Shown here: in pieces, positions 27,680 through 38,139 of the stretch | How the letters are laid out: each line of letters begins with the position of its first letter | Position numbering within the stretch: the first letter of the stretch is position 1 | Assembly (NCBI RefSeq): GCF_005502465.1 | Contig: NZ_SCOT01000009.1 | Coordinates: 46,860 to 110,859 of the forward strand | Direction: 5' to 3' | DNA: 64,000 nt | Source of the DNA: Sphingopyxis sp. L1A2A | Lineage (GTDB): Bacteria > Pseudomonadota > Alphaproteobacteria > Sphingomonadales > Sphingomonadaceae | Program-made: the position numbers and the translations under genes | The notes under the pieces: generated by a model | Told to the model about the DNA's origin: nothing | The model's input: the letters and a program-made list of their open reading frames with translations, nothing else | The model's database searches: none

Positions 27680-28888
27680 GTGAACTACGAGCGGAAAGTG
27701 GATGTGATGGACAGCCTCGCGGGTTCGACCCAGAGCTATTATGAAGAGGCGGACAGCCGCCGCAAGCGGACGTGGCTGATCATTGCCGTGGTGCTGATGG
27801 CATTGGCGCTGGCGGCGACCTGGTACGCGTTCAGTTCCAGCAAGGATGGCGCCGCCGGAGCAGATGGCGCGGCGGGCGGCGCGGGCGCCGCAGCCGTCCC
27901 CAGCATCACGGTCGTCATTCCCGGCCGCCAGTCGGTCCAGTCGACGATCTCGACCAACGGCACGATCGCGGCGCGCCGCGAAATGCCGGTCGGCGTCGCC
28001 GGTGAGGGCGGACAGGTTGTCCGCGTTCTGGTCGAGCCCGGCCAGTGGGTCGGTGCCGGACAGCCGCTCGCGGTCATCGATCGGTCGGTTCAGGCGCAGC
28101 AGGCCGCCAGCCTCGCCGCCTCGATCCGCGTCGCGCAGGCCGATGCCGACCTGGCGCAGGCCGAATTGACCCGCGCCGACGCGCTGGTGGCGCGCGGCTT
28201 TATTTCCAAGGCCGACATGGACCGCAAGCGCGCGACCCGCGACGCCGCCAATGCGCGCGTCCGCGTCGCGCAGGCCCAATATGCCGAGGCGCAGGCGCGC
28301 AACGGCCGGCTCAACATCGTCGCGCCCGCGGCAGGCCTGGTGCTGACGCGCGGCGTCGAGCCCGGGCAGATTGTCGGCGCCGGCAGCGGTGTCTTGTTCC
28401 GCATGGCGCGCGGCGGCGAAATGGAATTGCTGGCCCAGATGGCCGAAGCCGATCTGCAGCGGGTGCGCGTCGGTACACGCGCGACGATCAGCCCGGTCGG
28501 CACCAATTTGCAGATCGCGGGTCAGGTGTGGCAGGTTTCGCCGGTCATCAATCCCGACACGCGGCAGGGCATGGTCCGCATCGCGGTGCCGTATAGCGCG
28601 GCGCTCCGCCCCGGCGGCTTTGCCGACGCGCGGCTGGTGTCGGGGACCGAAGAAGCGCCGCTGCTGCCCGAAAGCGCGGTGCAGAGCGGCCCCGAAGGCA
28701 GTTATGTGCTGATCGTCGATGGCAAGAACATAATCCAGCGCCGTGCGGTCAAGGTCGGCACGATCACCGACGACGGCGTGTCGATCGCATCGGGTCTGGC
28801 AGGCAATGAACGCGTGGTTGTGCTCGCCGGTGCCTTCCTGAACGTCGGCGACAAGGTGAAGCCGGTGGTCCAGAAATCGTCGCAATAA
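27680..28888 (+). CDS. RND efflux periplasmic adaptor (membrane fusion protein)
   Basis: A 402-residue HlyD/AcrA-type adaptor. It has a membrane anchor near 31-50, a Gly/Ala-rich linker, a lipoyl-like half (VRVLVEPGQWVGAGQPLAVID), a coiled-coil hairpin (about 140-210, rich in Ala, Gln and Arg), the second lipoyl half (NIVAPAAGLVLTRGVEPGQIV), and beta-barrel and membrane-proximal domains. It links the inner-membrane pump encoded next to an outer-membrane channel not seen here. The start is GTG 27680 with AGGAAGG eight bases upstream; ATG 27707 is an alternative. The promoter should lie in the AT-richer region near 27560. Confidence 0.92.
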   Translation: MNYERKVDVMDSLAGSTQSYYEEADSRRKRTWLIIAVVLMALALAATWYAFSSSKDGAAGADGAAGGAGAAAVPSITVVIPGRQSVQSTISTNGTIAARREMPVGVAGEGGQVVRVLVEPGQWVGAGQPLAVIDRSVQAQQAASLAASIRVAQADADLAQAELTRADALVARGFISKADMDRKRATRDAANARVRVAQAQYAEAQARNGRLNIVAPAAGLVLTRGVEPGQIVGAGSGVLFRMARGGEMELLAQMAEADLQRVRVGTRATISPVGTNLQIAGQVWQVSPVINPDTRQGMVRIAVPYSAALRPGGFADARLVSGTEEAPLLPESAVQSGPEGSYVLIVDGKNIIQRRAVKVGTITDDGVSIASGLAGNERVVVLAGAFLNVGDKVKPVVQKSSQ

Positions 28889-28926
28889 CTATCCTCGGTC
28901 GCGTGCGCACAAAAGGCGTTTGAATC

Positions 28927-31900
28927 ATGAGCTTTCGCAACATTTCCGCCTGGTGCATTCGCAATCCGGTGCCGCCGGTCGTCATGTTCGTACTGTTGAT
29001 GCTGGCGGGGATCGTCAGTTTCAACCGGATGGACGTCAACGACAATCCCGACATCGAATTCCCCGCGGTGCAAGTCATCGTCGTTCAGCCGGGTGCGGCG
29101 CCGACCGAACTCGAGACGCAAGTCACCCAGCGTGTCGAGGCGGCGGTGCGCGGCGTCAGCGGCGTCGACGAAATGTCTTCCTATGTCAGCGAAGGCAGCA
29201 GCCGGACGATGGTGCAGTTTGCGATCGGTACACCGATCGACCGTGCCTATAATGACGTCAATCAGGCGGTTCAGCAGATCCGCAGCGACCTGCCCGACGG
29301 CATCCTCGAACCGCAAGTCGTGCGTGTCGACATCGCCGGCGGCCCGATCACCTATTTTGCGGTCGAAGCGTCCGACATGACGCTCGAGCAGCTGTCCTGG
29401 TATGTCGACAATACGGTGGCGAAAGAACTGCTGGCGATCCCCGGCATGAGCCAGGTGCGCCGTTCGGGCGGGGTCGATCGCGAAATTCGCGTCATCCTCG
29501 ATCCGGCGCGGATGCAAAGCTATGGCCTGACCGCGAGCCAGGTGAACCAGCAGCTGCGCCAGACCAACGTCAACGCCGCCGGCGGTCGCACCGAAATCGC
29601 GGGTAGCGAACAGGCGGTGCGGGTGCTCGGCAACGCCGCCAACGCGCTCGATCTTGGCAATGCGCGCCTGTCGATCGGCAATGGCCGCACGGTGCGCCTG
29701 TCCGACGTCGCCAAGGTGACCGACGGCTATGCCGAACAGCGCAATCTGGCGAAGATCAAGGGCCGCCAGGTGCTCAGCTTCTCGATCGAAAAGGCCAAGG
29801 GTGCGTCCGACGTCACCGTCCATGACGAGACGATGAAGAAACTCGCGGAGATCAAGAAGGCGAACCCCAAGGTCGATTTCAAGATCCTGTTCACCCGCAC
29901 CGAATATACCAAGGAACAATATCGCAGTTCGATGCTGGCGATGATCGAGGGCGCGGTGCTTGCCGTCGTGGTCGTGTTCCTGTTCCTGCGCGACTGGCGC
30001 GCAACGCTGATTTCGGCGCTTGCGATCCCGCTGTCCGCCATCCCGACCTTCTGGTTCATGGACATGATGGGCTTTTCGCTGAACAGCCTGTCGCTGCTTG
30101 CGCTCAGCCTGGTCGCGGGGGTGCTCGTCGACGACGCGATCGTCGAGATCGAAAATATCGTCAGGCACATGCGGATGGGCAAGACCGCCTATCAGGCGTC
30201 GATCGACGCCGCCGACGAAATCGGCCTGGCGGTGGTGGCGACGACGATGTCGATCGTCGCGGTGTTCCTGCCCGTCGCGCTGATGCCGGGTATTTCGGGG
30301 CAGTTTTTCGTCCAGTTCGGGATGACCGTCGTCTTTGCGGTGCTCGTCAGCCTGGCGGTCGCGCGCATGATCACGCCGATGATCGCCGCCTATTTCCTGT
30401 CGGCGCAGGGCGAGCAGGACCATGCCGCGGGACCGTGGGTCGATCGTTACGAGCGGCTGCTCGCCTGGACGCTCGACAGCACGAAGCAACAGGCGGTGCG
30501 GGCGCGGTACGACGGCACGTCAACCAAGATTGCCTATCTGGCAGTGCCGCTGGTGCTCGCCGGGCTCTATGTCCTGTTTTCGATCTTCTTTTATTTTCAG
30601 CCCGTCCCCGCCGGGCAGGATGGCCCCAATCCGGCGGTCCATTTCCTGGTGTTGACCCCGGTCATGGCGATCGTGACGTTCCTGGCGACCAGCTTGCTCG
30701 CCATTCTGGTCGGCGCGCTCGCTTATGTGATGGGTATGCGCCAATGGGCGTTCACCCATTGGGCAAAGTTCATGATCCAGCGTTTTTGGGCGCGCCTTCA
30801 CGATCATCGCGTCTGGATTGTCGGGGTCGGGCTGCTCGCGTTCCTGTCGAGCATCGGCCTGTTCATGGTGCTGCCGCAGCAGTTCCAGCCGACGACCAAC
30901 AGCGATTACAGCCAGGTGCGCTATGAGCTGCCGCCGGGTTCGACGCTGGCGCAGAGCGAGAATATCGTGCGGCAGATCGGCGACGTCCTCGACAACAGCC
31001 CGGTCGTCCAGACCGCTTTCTATGACGTCAATGTCGGCGGCGGCAACGCCTTTATCACGCTCAAGAAAGAGCGCGATTTGACCAGCGTCGAATGGGAACG
31101 CAGCCTGCAGCCGAAACTGGCGGCGATCCCCGATGCGCGGGTGTCGTTCCAAAGCCAGTCGGGCGGCTTTTCGGGCCGCGACATTACGATGGTCATCGGC
31201 GGCGACGATCCCGTAGCGCTGGAAAAACATGCCCGCACGATCGTCGCCCAGATGGGCGGGGTGAAGGAATTGCGCGCACCGCGCATCGAAGGCGATATTC
31301 CGCGCCCCGAAATCATCGTCAATCCGCGCATGGATCTGGCCGCCGAGCTTGGCGTGACGACGGCGGCGCTCAGCCAGACGATCCGCATCGCGACATTGGG
31401 CGACATCGATCAGAACGCGGCGAAATTCTCGCTGTCCGATCGCCAGATCCCGATCCGGGTGCTGCTGTCCGAAGATTCGCGCCGCAGCCTGGCGACGATC
31501 GAAAATCTGCCGGTGCCGACATCGCGCGGGACGACGGTGCCGCTGAAATCGGTCGCCGAGATCGGGTTCGGCGCGGGACCGACCGAATTGCGCCGGTACA
31601 ACCAGACGCGGCGCATCGTCATCGGCGCCGACCTGGCGCCCGGGCTGGTGACCGGCGAAGCGCAGAAAAAGATCGATGCGCTGCCCGCGGTCAAAAATAT
31701 GCCGCAGGGTATCCGCAAGGTCATTCAGGGCGACGCCAAATGGCAGGCCGAGCTGATCATGAACTTCATCATTGCGGTGGTGTCGGGGCTGCTGCTCGTC
31801 TTCTCGACGCTGGTGCTGCTCTATCGCCGTTTCCTGTCGCCGCTGGTCAATATGTCGTCGCTGCTGCTCGCGCCGCTCGGCGGGCTGCTGGGGCTGGCGA

Positions 31901-32343
31901 TCACCGGCATGGAAATCTCGATGCCGGTTTACATCGGTCTGCTGATGCTGCTCGGCATCGTCGCCAAAAACTCGATCCTGCTCGTCGATTTCGCGATCGA
32001 GGAAATGGACCATGGCGTCAGCAAGATGGATGCGCTGCTCGATGCCGGGCGCAAGCGCGCCCAGCCGATCGTGATGACCACGGTCGCGATGGTCGCGGGC
32101 ATGGTGCCGACGGCGATCTCGCTGTCGGGCGACGGGGCGTGGCGCGCGCCGATGGGCGTCGTCGTGATCGGCGGCCTGATCCTGTCGACGCTGCTGACGC
32201 TGCTCATCGTTCCGGCGGGCTTCAGTCTGGCCGACAGCATGGAAAAGCGCATGGGCCGCTTCTTCTCGCGCAATCTGCTCACCTATAAAAAGGGTGACGA
32301 TACGAAACCGCATGGGGAACCGACGCCGCAGCCTGCCGAATGA
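28927..32343 (+). CDS. RND efflux permease (AcrB/HAE1-like) with an extra membrane insert
   Basis: A 1138-residue proton-driven drug-efflux pump subunit, about 90-100 residues longer than usual for the family. Family segments are clear: [17 protein letters not shown] at the start, [18 protein letters not shown] (proton-relay acidic pair in helix 4), [14 protein letters not shown], and the second-half [17 protein letters not shown]. Extra residues lie between helices 6 and 7 and contain two additional hydrophobic segments (about 540-556 and 573-604). The gene is 38 bases after the adaptor. Substrates cannot be told from sequence. Confidence 0.93.
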   Translation: MSFRNISAWCIRNPVPPVVMFVLLMLAGIVSFNRMDVNDNPDIEFPAVQVIVVQPGAAPTELETQVTQRVEAAVRGVSGVDEMSSYVSEGSSRTMVQFAIGTPIDRAYNDVNQAVQQIRSDLPDGILEPQVVRVDIAGGPITYFAVEASDMTLEQLSWYVDNTVAKELLAIPGMSQVRRSGGVDREIRVILDPARMQSYGLTASQVNQQLRQTNVNAAGGRTEIAGSEQAVRVLGNAANALDLGNARLSIGNGRTVRLSDVAKVTDGYAEQRNLAKIKGRQVLSFSIEKAKGASDVTVHDETMKKLAEIKKANPKVDFKILFTRTEYTKEQYRSSMLAMIEGAVLAVVVVFLFLRDWRATLISALAIPLSAIPTFWFMDMMGFSLNSLSLLALSLVAGVLVDDAIVEIENIVRHMRMGKTAYQASIDAADEIGLAVVATTMSIVAVFLPVALMPGISGQFFVQFGMTVVFAVLVSLAVARMITPMIAAYFLSAQGEQDHAAGPWVDRYERLLAWTLDSTKQQAVRARYDGTSTKIAYLAVPLVLAGLYVLFSIFFYFQPVPAGQDGPNPAVHFLVLTPVMAIVTFLATSLLAILVGALAYVMGMRQWAFTHWAKFMIQRFWARLHDHRVWIVGVGLLAFLSSIGLFMVLPQQFQPTTNSDYSQVRYELPPGSTLAQSENIVRQIGDVLDNSPVVQTAFYDVNVGGGNAFITLKKERDLTSVEWERSLQPKLAAIPDARVSFQSQSGGFSGRDITMVIGGDDPVALEKHARTIVAQMGGVKELRAPRIEGDIPRPEIIVNPRMDLAAELGVTTAALSQTIRIATLGDIDQNAAKFSLSDRQIPIRVLLSEDSRRSLATIENLPVPTSRGTTVPLKSVAEIGFGAGPTELRRYNQTRRIVIGADLAPGLVTGEAQKKIDALPAVKNMPQGIRKVIQGDAKWQAELIMNFIIAVVSGLLLVFSTLVLLYRRFLSPLVNMSSLLLAPLGGLLGLAITGMEISMPVYIGLLMLLGIVAKNSILLVDFAIEEMDHGVSKMDALLDAGRKRAQPIVMTTVAMVAGMVPTAISLSGDGAWRAPMGVVVIGGLILSTLLTLLIVPAGFSLADSMEKRMGRFFSRNLLTYKKGDDTKPHGEPTPQPAE

Positions 32344-32406
32344 GGCGACCCGCGCAAATGTGCTGCTTTGGTTGCAACTTTTGCGTCGCGTCGCCATTTT
32401 AGGCGG

Positions 32407-33699
32407 ATGATCGACAATAATTCGACGCCGGCGACCGCCGGACGCGCCCACCCTATCGGGGTGGGCGTTGCCGTTCCGACCGGCGGATTGAATATCCGCG
32501 TCGTCGCGACCGGGATGCTGGTGGTGATGGCGTTCGTGTTCATCACCGCCAAATTTTATCAGGACGTTCACCCCGCGGTCGGCTTCATTCGCGCTTTTGC
32601 CGAGGCGGCGATGGTCGGCGGGCTGGCCGACTGGTTCGCGGTGACCGCCTTGTTTCGCCACCCGATGGGTATCCCGATCCCGCACACCGCCATCGTCCCG
32701 CGCAACAAGAACCGCATTGGCGATACGCTGGCGCGTTTCCTGCTCACCAACTTCCTGTTGCCGCGGCTGATCGCGCGCAAGATGCAGACGCTCGATGTGG
32801 CGGGCGCGGTCGGCGCGTTTCTGTCGCAACCGGCCGAGGGGGGCGGGCGGCTCAAGATCGGCGCGTCGCGGATCATCGCCGACGCCCTGGGCGCGCTCGA
32901 CCAGCAACGGCTGGGCGGCATGGTCAAATCGGCGATCGCCGATCGCCTGCGCGAACTTGATGTCGCGCCGCTGTTGGGGCAGGCGATGCAGGCAGCGCTG
33001 GCCGAGGGACGGCATCAACCGCTTTTGGATGCGATGGTCAAATGGGGGTCGAAGACGCTCGAACTGAACGAGCATCTGATCCACCAGATGGTCCATGATA
33101 ATTCGAACGCGATCGTCCGTTTCACCGGGCTCGACGAAAGCATTTCCAATCGGATCGTCGCCGGGCTGTCAAAGCTGCTGAGCGAGATGGCGGTCGACGA
33201 AACGCACCCGCTGCGCATCCGCGTCGAGGAGGGGCTGGCCAAGATGGCGCTCGACCTGCAGCACGACCCCGAGGTGCAGGCCAAGGTCGCCAAGGTCCGC
33301 GACGAACTGCTCGAAAACAAGGCGGTCAAACGCTGGCTCGACGGTCTGTGGGAGCAGGGCCGCGGTGCGCTGCTCAAGGCGGCGCGCAATCCCGACACGA
33401 TGCTGGCGGGACGGATCGGCGAGCTGGTCACGCAATTTGGTGCGATGCTGGGCGAAGATGTCGCGATCAAGCGCACGCTCAATCGCTATGCGCGCCGCGC
33501 CGTCGTCGGCATGGTCGATAGCTATGGCGAAACCGCGCTGAAACTGGTGTCGGACACGATCCGCGGCTGGGATGCCAAGACGATCACCGACCGGCTGGAA
33601 AATGCGGTCGGCGACGATTTGCAATATATCCGCATCAACGGGACGCTGGTTGGCGGGCTGGTCGGGGTGTTGATCCACACGGTCGATGTGGTGATTTAG
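32407..33699 (+). CDS. DUF445 family membrane protein
   Basis: A 430-residue protein with an N-terminal membrane helix (VVATGMLVVMAFVFITAKF), the family motif GGLADWFAVTALFRHPMG(I)PIPHTAI, then a long helical, charged region and a C-terminal hydrophobic segment (GGLVGVLIHTVDVVI). DUF445/YjiN proteins have no firm function. ATG 32407 is the start; an upstream TTG extension reads as non-coding. It lies 63 bases after the pump gene and may be co-transcribed with it. Confidence 0.88.
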   Translation: MIDNNSTPATAGRAHPIGVGVAVPTGGLNIRVVATGMLVVMAFVFITAKFYQDVHPAVGFIRAFAEAAMVGGLADWFAVTALFRHPMGIPIPHTAIVPRNKNRIGDTLARFLLTNFLLPRLIARKMQTLDVAGAVGAFLSQPAEGGGRLKIGASRIIADALGALDQQRLGGMVKSAIADRLRELDVAPLLGQAMQAALAEGRHQPLLDAMVKWGSKTLELNEHLIHQMVHDNSNAIVRFTGLDESISNRIVAGLSKLLSEMAVDETHPLRIRVEEGLAKMALDLQHDPEVQAKVAKVRDELLENKAVKRWLDGLWEQGRGALLKAARNPDTMLAGRIGELVTQFGAMLGEDVAIKRTLNRYARRAVVGMVDSYGETALKLVSDTIRGWDAKTITDRLENAVGDDLQYIRINGTLVGGLVGVLIHTVDVVI

Positions 33700-33711
33700 A
33701 GCCAACCCATT

Positions 33712-33783
33712 CGTCATTCCCGCGAAAGCGGGAACCCAGTTGCAACGCCTGCTCGCTGGGTTCCCGCTTTCACGGGAATGACG
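33712..33783. repeat. Palindromic repeat, family B
   Basis: CGTCATTCCCG...CGGGAATGACG ends, with inner CGAAAGCGGGAACCCAG and CTGGGTTCCCGCTTTC arms. It fills the 87-base gap between two convergent genes (DUF445 and the epimerase). A second copy lies at 37277-37345. Confidence 0.9.
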
Positions 33784-33786
33784 AAG

Positions 33787-34584
33787 TTAGGTTTGGATTA
33801 TGCTAGCAAGCCCCTCCCGATAACTCGGATAACGCGGCGCCCAGCCCAACAGCCGCTTGGCCTTGCCATTCGCAACGCGCCGGTTCTCGGCATAGAAGGC
33901 GCGCGCCGCGGGCGACAGGCCCGCCTCGTCGAGCGTTTGCAGCGGCGGCAGCGGCGCCCTCAGCATCGCGCAGCCCCATTCGACCAGCCGGTTCTGGTGG
34001 CAGGGGTCATTGTCGGCGAGATTATAGACCCCCGCCGGTCCCTTGAACGATGCGATCACGCCGCGCGCAATGTCGTCGACATGGACGCGGCTGAAGACCT
34101 GGTCGGGCAGGGCGATCCGGTGCGCGCGGCCCTCGCTGATGCGATCGAGGATCGAGCGGCCGGGGCCATAGATGCCGGGGAGGCGAAAGATCGACACATC
34201 GCCGCGCAGCGCCCCCCACGCTGCATCGGCGGCGTTGCGGTCGGCGCGGCGGCCCTTGATCGGGGCGCTTTCATCGACCCACGCACCGCCGGTGTCGCCA
34301 TAAACGCCGGTGGACGACAGATAGCCGACCCACGTCGCCGGGGCGACCGCGATCGCATCGCCATAATGCGCAAGCACCGGGTCGGCACCTGCGACCGGCG
34401 GCACCGACGAGAGGATATGCGTCGCCGAGCGCAGGGCGGGGAGCACCGCGCCCTCGTCGGCAAACGCGATGCTGTCGCCGCGCCCGTCCTGCGTCGTCCC
34501 GACCACGTCCCACCCGCGTGCGCGCAAGCGGCCCGCAAGGTGGCCCGCGGCATAGCCCATCCCGAAAATCAGCATCTGTCCCAT
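33787..34584 (-). CDS. NAD-dependent epimerase/SDR (YeeZ-like)
   Basis: A 265-residue Rossmann-fold protein of the extended SDR/epimerase class. It has a glycine-rich nucleotide-binding start (LIFGMGYAAGHLAGRLR), the active-site region YLSSTGVYGD, and FRLPGIYGPGRSILDRI and VHVDDIARGV, typical of YeeZ-like NAD(P)-binding proteins. The conserved Tyr-xxx-Lys pair of classic SDRs is not obvious, so the catalytic activity is uncertain. It is divergent from pepN, 46 bases apart. Confidence 0.85.
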   Translation of the reverse strand: MGQMLIFGMGYAAGHLAGRLRARGWDVVGTTQDGRGDSIAFADEGAVLPALRSATHILSSVPPVAGADPVLAHYGDAIAVAPATWVGYLSSTGVYGDTGGAWVDESAPIKGRRADRNAADAAWGALRGDVSIFRLPGIYGPGRSILDRISEGRAHRIALPDQVFSRVHVDDIARGVIASFKGPAGVYNLADNDPCHQNRLVEWGCAMLRAPLPPLQTLDEAGLSPAARAFYAENRRVANGKAKRLLGWAPRYPSYREGLASIIQT

Positions 34585-34630
34585 CGCCCGCCTTATTGCG
34601 CGCCCCGCGCCCCGCGCCTAGACCCGAAAC

Positions 34631-37228
34631 ATGACCGATGCCTCTTCCACCCCCGCCATCCCCGTCACCATCCACCGCGGCGATTATCGCCCGCCCGACT
34701 GGCAGGTGCCCGACGTGGCGCTCGATTTCGCGTTGGCGGTCGAAGCGACGCGCGTGGCCGCAGCACTGTCGGTCGTGCGCCATGCCGACACGCCGGTACC
34801 GCTCGTCCTGCGCGGTGACGGGCTGACCCCGGCGGCGGTGCGTGTCGACGGCGAAGGCTGGAACGACTGGCGGCTGGACGGCAGCGATCTGGTGATCGAT
34901 CTGGGCGAGCGGTCCGCGGCGACGGTCGAGATCGATACGCTGATCCATCCGGCGTCGAACACCCAGCTGATGGGGCTCTATGCCTCAAACGGGATGCTGT
35001 GCACCCAGTGCGAGGCCGAGGGGTTTCGGCGCATCACCTTTCACCCCGACCGCCCCGACGTGCTGAGCCGTTACAGGGTCCGCATGGAAGGCGACAAGGC
35101 GGCGTTCCCGATCCTGCTGTCGAACGGCAATTGCATCGGCAAGGGTGACGGCGCGGGCGGCAATCATTGGGCGCTGTGGGAAGATCCCTGGCCGAAGCCC
35201 TCCTATTTGTTCGCGCTGGTCGCGGGCGACCTGGTCGTCAACAAAGGCAGCTTCACGACGATGTCGGGGCGCGAGGTGGAGCTGGGCATCTGGGTGCGCG
35301 ACGGCGATCAGGGGCGCACCGGCCATGCGATGCAGGCGCTGAAGGACAGCATGGCGTGGGACGAGCGCGTCTATGGCCGCGAATATGACCTCGACCTGTT
35401 CAACATCGTCGCGGTCAGCGATTTCAACATGGGGGCGATGGAGAACAAAGGGCTCAACGTCTTCAACACCCGCTACATTCTGGCCGACCCCGACACCGCG
35501 ACCGACGTCGATTACGATGGGGTCGAGGGCGTCGTCGCCCACGAATATTTCCACAACTGGTCGGGCAATCGCGTCACCTGCCGCGACTGGTTCCAGCTGT
35601 CGTTGAAAGAGGGTTTCACCGTTTATCGCGATCAGAGTTTTTCGGCCGATATGGGATCGCCGCCGGTCAAACGGATCGAGGATGTCCGCCTGCTCCGCGC
35701 CGCGCAATTCCCCGAGGATGCGGGGCCGCTAGCGCACCCGATCCGCCCCGACAGCTTTCAGGAAATCAGCAACTTCTACACCGCGACCGTCTATAACAAG
35801 GGGGCCGAGATCATTCGCATGATGGCGACGATGGTCGGCGCCGAACGCTTCCGCAAAGGCACCGACCTGTATTTCGACCGCCACGACGGCGAGGCCGCGA
35901 CGTGCGAGGATTTTGTCCGCGCGATCGAGGCGGGCGCGGACATCGATCTGACGCAATTTCGCCTGTGGTACAGCCAGGCGGGCACGCCGCGGGTCACCGC
36001 GCGGATCGACACCGATGCGGCGACGGGCGAATGCACGCTGCGTCTGGCACAGACCGTCCCACCGACCCCGGGCCAGCCCGACAAGCAGCCGATGCTCATC
36101 CCGCTGCGGATCAAGGCGTTCGACCGCGATGGAGGCGATGCGGCGGCGGAGCAGCTGGTGCTGCTCGACCGCGCCGACATGGCGGTGCCGCTGGGCGTCC
36201 ATCGCAGCCGCCCGATGCTGTCGCTCAATCGCGGTTTTTCGGCGCCGGTGATCGTCGATTTCGCGCGCGAAGACGGCGAACTTGCGTGGCTGGCGGCGAA
36301 TGATGACGATCCTTTTGCGCGCTATGAGGCGTTGCAGCAGCTGATGCTCGATACGCTGGTCGCCGCGGTATCGGGCGAGGCGCGCGATAGCCGGGCGGTG
36401 ATCGACGCGATCGGCCAAACGCTCTCCGGCGCAGCGAGCGACCCGGCGTTCGTCGCCGAGGCGGTGCTGCTGCCCAGCGAAGCCTTTATCGGCGACCAGA
36501 TGGTGACGGTCGATCCCGACGCGATCCGCCGCGAACGGCTGGCGCTGCAGGCGGCGATCGGCACCGCGCTGGAAAGCGAGTGGCGCGCGATCCTGACGGG
36601 CGCCGCGCCGCCCGCGACCGACCTGTCGCGCAAGGCCAAGGGCGGCCGCCGCCTGCGCGGCGTCGCGCTCGCCTATCTGGCGGCGACGACAATGGACGAC
36701 GTGCCCGCGCTCGCGTTCCGGATTTTCTCCGACGCCGACGGGATGACCGAACGGCAGGCGGCGCTAGCGACGCTGGCGCATGGCGACAGCGACGAACGTG
36801 TCGCGGCGCTCGACATCTTTTATCAGCGCTATCGCGACAATCCGCTGGTGCTCGACAAATGGTTTCAGGTGCAGGCGTGGTCGCTGCGCGCCGATACGGT
36901 CGCTGCGGTCAGGGAGCTGGCGCAGCATCCCGACTTCACGCTGGCCAATCCGAACCGGGTGCGGTCGCTCTATGGCGCGCTGTCGGGCAATCAGGCGGCG
37001 TTTCATCAGGCCGACGGCGCCGGATACCGGCTGATCGCCGATCTGGTCATCGCGCTCGATCCGAAAAACCCGCAAACATCGGCGCGGATGATCCCGCCGC
37101 TCGGCCGCTGGAAACGCTTCGACGATGCGCGCGCGGCGATGATGAAGGCCGAGCTGGAGCGGATTTTGGCGCAGCCGGGGCTGTCGCGCGATGTGACCGA
37201 ACAGGCGTCGAAGAGTTTGCTGGGGTAG
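34631..37228 (+). CDS. pepN: Aminopeptidase N (M1 family)
   Basis: An 865-residue zinc aminopeptidase of the E. coli PepN type and length. GAMEN (268-272) recognises the free N-terminus; the zinc site is HEYFH (304-308) with the downstream Glu of LKEGFTVYRDQ. The four domains follow: beta barrel (1-195), catalytic, a small beta domain, and a helical superhelix with NPNRVRSLYGALSGN near the end. It is cytoplasmic and degrades peptides. Two palindromic repeats follow the gene. Confidence 0.96.
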   Translation: MTDASSTPAIPVTIHRGDYRPPDWQVPDVALDFALAVEATRVAAALSVVRHADTPVPLVLRGDGLTPAAVRVDGEGWNDWRLDGSDLVIDLGERSAATVEIDTLIHPASNTQLMGLYASNGMLCTQCEAEGFRRITFHPDRPDVLSRYRVRMEGDKAAFPILLSNGNCIGKGDGAGGNHWALWEDPWPKPSYLFALVAGDLVVNKGSFTTMSGREVELGIWVRDGDQGRTGHAMQALKDSMAWDERVYGREYDLDLFNIVAVSDFNMGAMENKGLNVFNTRYILADPDTATDVDYDGVEGVVAHEYFHNWSGNRVTCRDWFQLSLKEGFTVYRDQSFSADMGSPPVKRIEDVRLLRAAQFPEDAGPLAHPIRPDSFQEISNFYTATVYNKGAEIIRMMATMVGAERFRKGTDLYFDRHDGEAATCEDFVRAIEAGADIDLTQFRLWYSQAGTPRVTARIDTDAATGECTLRLAQTVPPTPGQPDKQPMLIPLRIKAFDRDGGDAAAEQLVLLDRADMAVPLGVHRSRPMLSLNRGFSAPVIVDFAREDGELAWLAANDDDPFARYEALQQLMLDTLVAAVSGEARDSRAVIDAIGQTLSGAASDPAFVAEAVLLPSEAFIGDQMVTVDPDAIRRERLALQAAIGTALESEWRAILTGAAPPATDLSRKAKGGRRLRGVALAYLAATTMDDVPALAFRIFSDADGMTERQAALATLAHGDSDERVAALDIFYQRYRDNPLVLDKWFQVQAWSLRADTVAAVRELAQHPDFTLANPNRVRSLYGALSGNQAAFHQADGAGYRLIADLVIALDPKNPQTSARMIPPLGRWKRFDDARAAMMKAELERILAQPGLSRDVTEQASKSLLG

Positions 37229-37276
37229 GGCGTTGGGGCAGTTTTTTTGGGGTGGGGAGCGGACATCACCCACCTT

Positions 37277-37345
37277 CGTCATTCCCGCGAAAGCGGGAAC
37301 CCGGCAGCAACGTCGGACTGGGTTCCCGCTTTCGCGGGAATGACG
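37277..37345. repeat. Palindromic repeat, family B (second copy)
   Basis: CGTCATTCCCGCGAAAGCGG arm and its complement around a 14-base centre (AGCAACGTCGGACT). Same element as at 33712-33783, in the convergent gap between pepN and the lipoprotein gene. Confidence 0.9.
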
Positions 37346-37391
37346 AAGTGATGGGGAATCGAATGTCGTCTGCCGGTCGAATTCAGACCAT

Positions 37392-37464
37392 CGTCATCCC
37401 GGACTTGATCCGGGATCCATAGCTGCACCGTCGTCATGGATCCCGGATCAAGTCCGGGATGACG
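37392..37464. repeat. Palindromic repeat, family C
   Basis: CGTCATCCCGGACTTGATCC and its complement form arms of about 28 bases around a centre of about 17. A different family from the copy 47 bases upstream; both sit in the same 284-base gap, and the rest of the gap holds nothing else. Confidence 0.88.
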
Positions 37465-37512
37465 ATGAAAGGACGGGGAACTGGTCGCACGCGGACATTC
37501 CCCGAGCGGCAC

Positions 37513-38139
37513 TCAGCCCCCCAGCCACCCTGTAACTTCACCCGCCACCTTGTTCGCCGCGCGCGTCAGCGCTTCGCCCACGGGCTTGGCTTCGACCGCG
37601 CCGCCGATCGCCTCGCGTGCCTCGAACCGGCGCTGGCTGACGGTCTTGCCGCCCGCGGCGACCAGCATCGCCTGATAGACGACGACGGCTTCGTTCGTCC
37701 GCGCGTCGACGCCGAATTCCATCAGCTGGCCCGCGAGCTGTTCGCCCGGCGCGGTCAGATATTGGCCTTCGTCGAGAACCACCCGCGACGTGCTGGCGGA
37801 AACCGTTTCGGATATCAGGCGCTGGAACAGGCGATTCGGCGCCTCGACCCATTGCGCGTCCTTGACGTAGGTAACGCTGCTATTGTCCTGCTGCACCGGG
37901 ATGCGCGTCGTGCGCAGTTTCTGCGGCGCGGTCGGGATCAGGATCGTCAGCGTCGAGGCATCGGCGGCGGTGCGGGCGGCGCCCGCCGGCGGTGAGGCCG
38001 CTGCATCGAGCGTCAGCAGGAAGGGCGGCGTCTTGCCGCCCAGGCCGATGCACGCTGACAGCGAGACGGCGGCGGCGGCGGCGAGCAGCGGCGTGCGAAA
38101 GCGGCGGACGCGGTTGGGCATGGCGGATTTGGTCCTCAT
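37513..38139 (-). CDS. ABC/MCE transporter auxiliary lipoprotein (LinN/PqiC-like)
   Basis: A lipoprotein of 208 residues: hydrophobic signal followed by the lipobox LSAC, then an ABC-type transport auxiliary domain (LTILIPTAPQKLRTTRIPV, YVKDAQWVEAPNRLFQRLI). The family links the MCE protein to the outer membrane. The ATG at 38139 overlaps the stop of the mce gene (ATGA); ATG 38121 is an alternative. It is the last gene of a four-gene set in the same order as Sphingobium linK-L-M-N, whose products help gamma-HCH use, probably through outer-membrane lipid balance. Confidence 0.88.
   Translation of the reverse strand: MRTKSAMPNRVRRFRTPLLAAAAAVSLSACIGLGGKTPPFLLTLDAAASPPAGAARTAADASTLTILIPTAPQKLRTTRIPVQQDNSSVTYVKDAQWVEAPNRLFQRLISETVSASTSRVVLDEGQYLTAPGEQLAGQLMEFGVDARTNEAVVVYQAMLVAAGGKTVSQRRFEAREAIGGAVEAKPVGEALTRAANKVAGEVTGWLGG

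Noticed and set aside
30520..33096. 858-codon minus-strand frame opposite the RND pump and the DUF445 gene
   Set aside because: It spans two clear plus-strand genes and shows only the His/Arg/Gln-rich composition of antisense frames.
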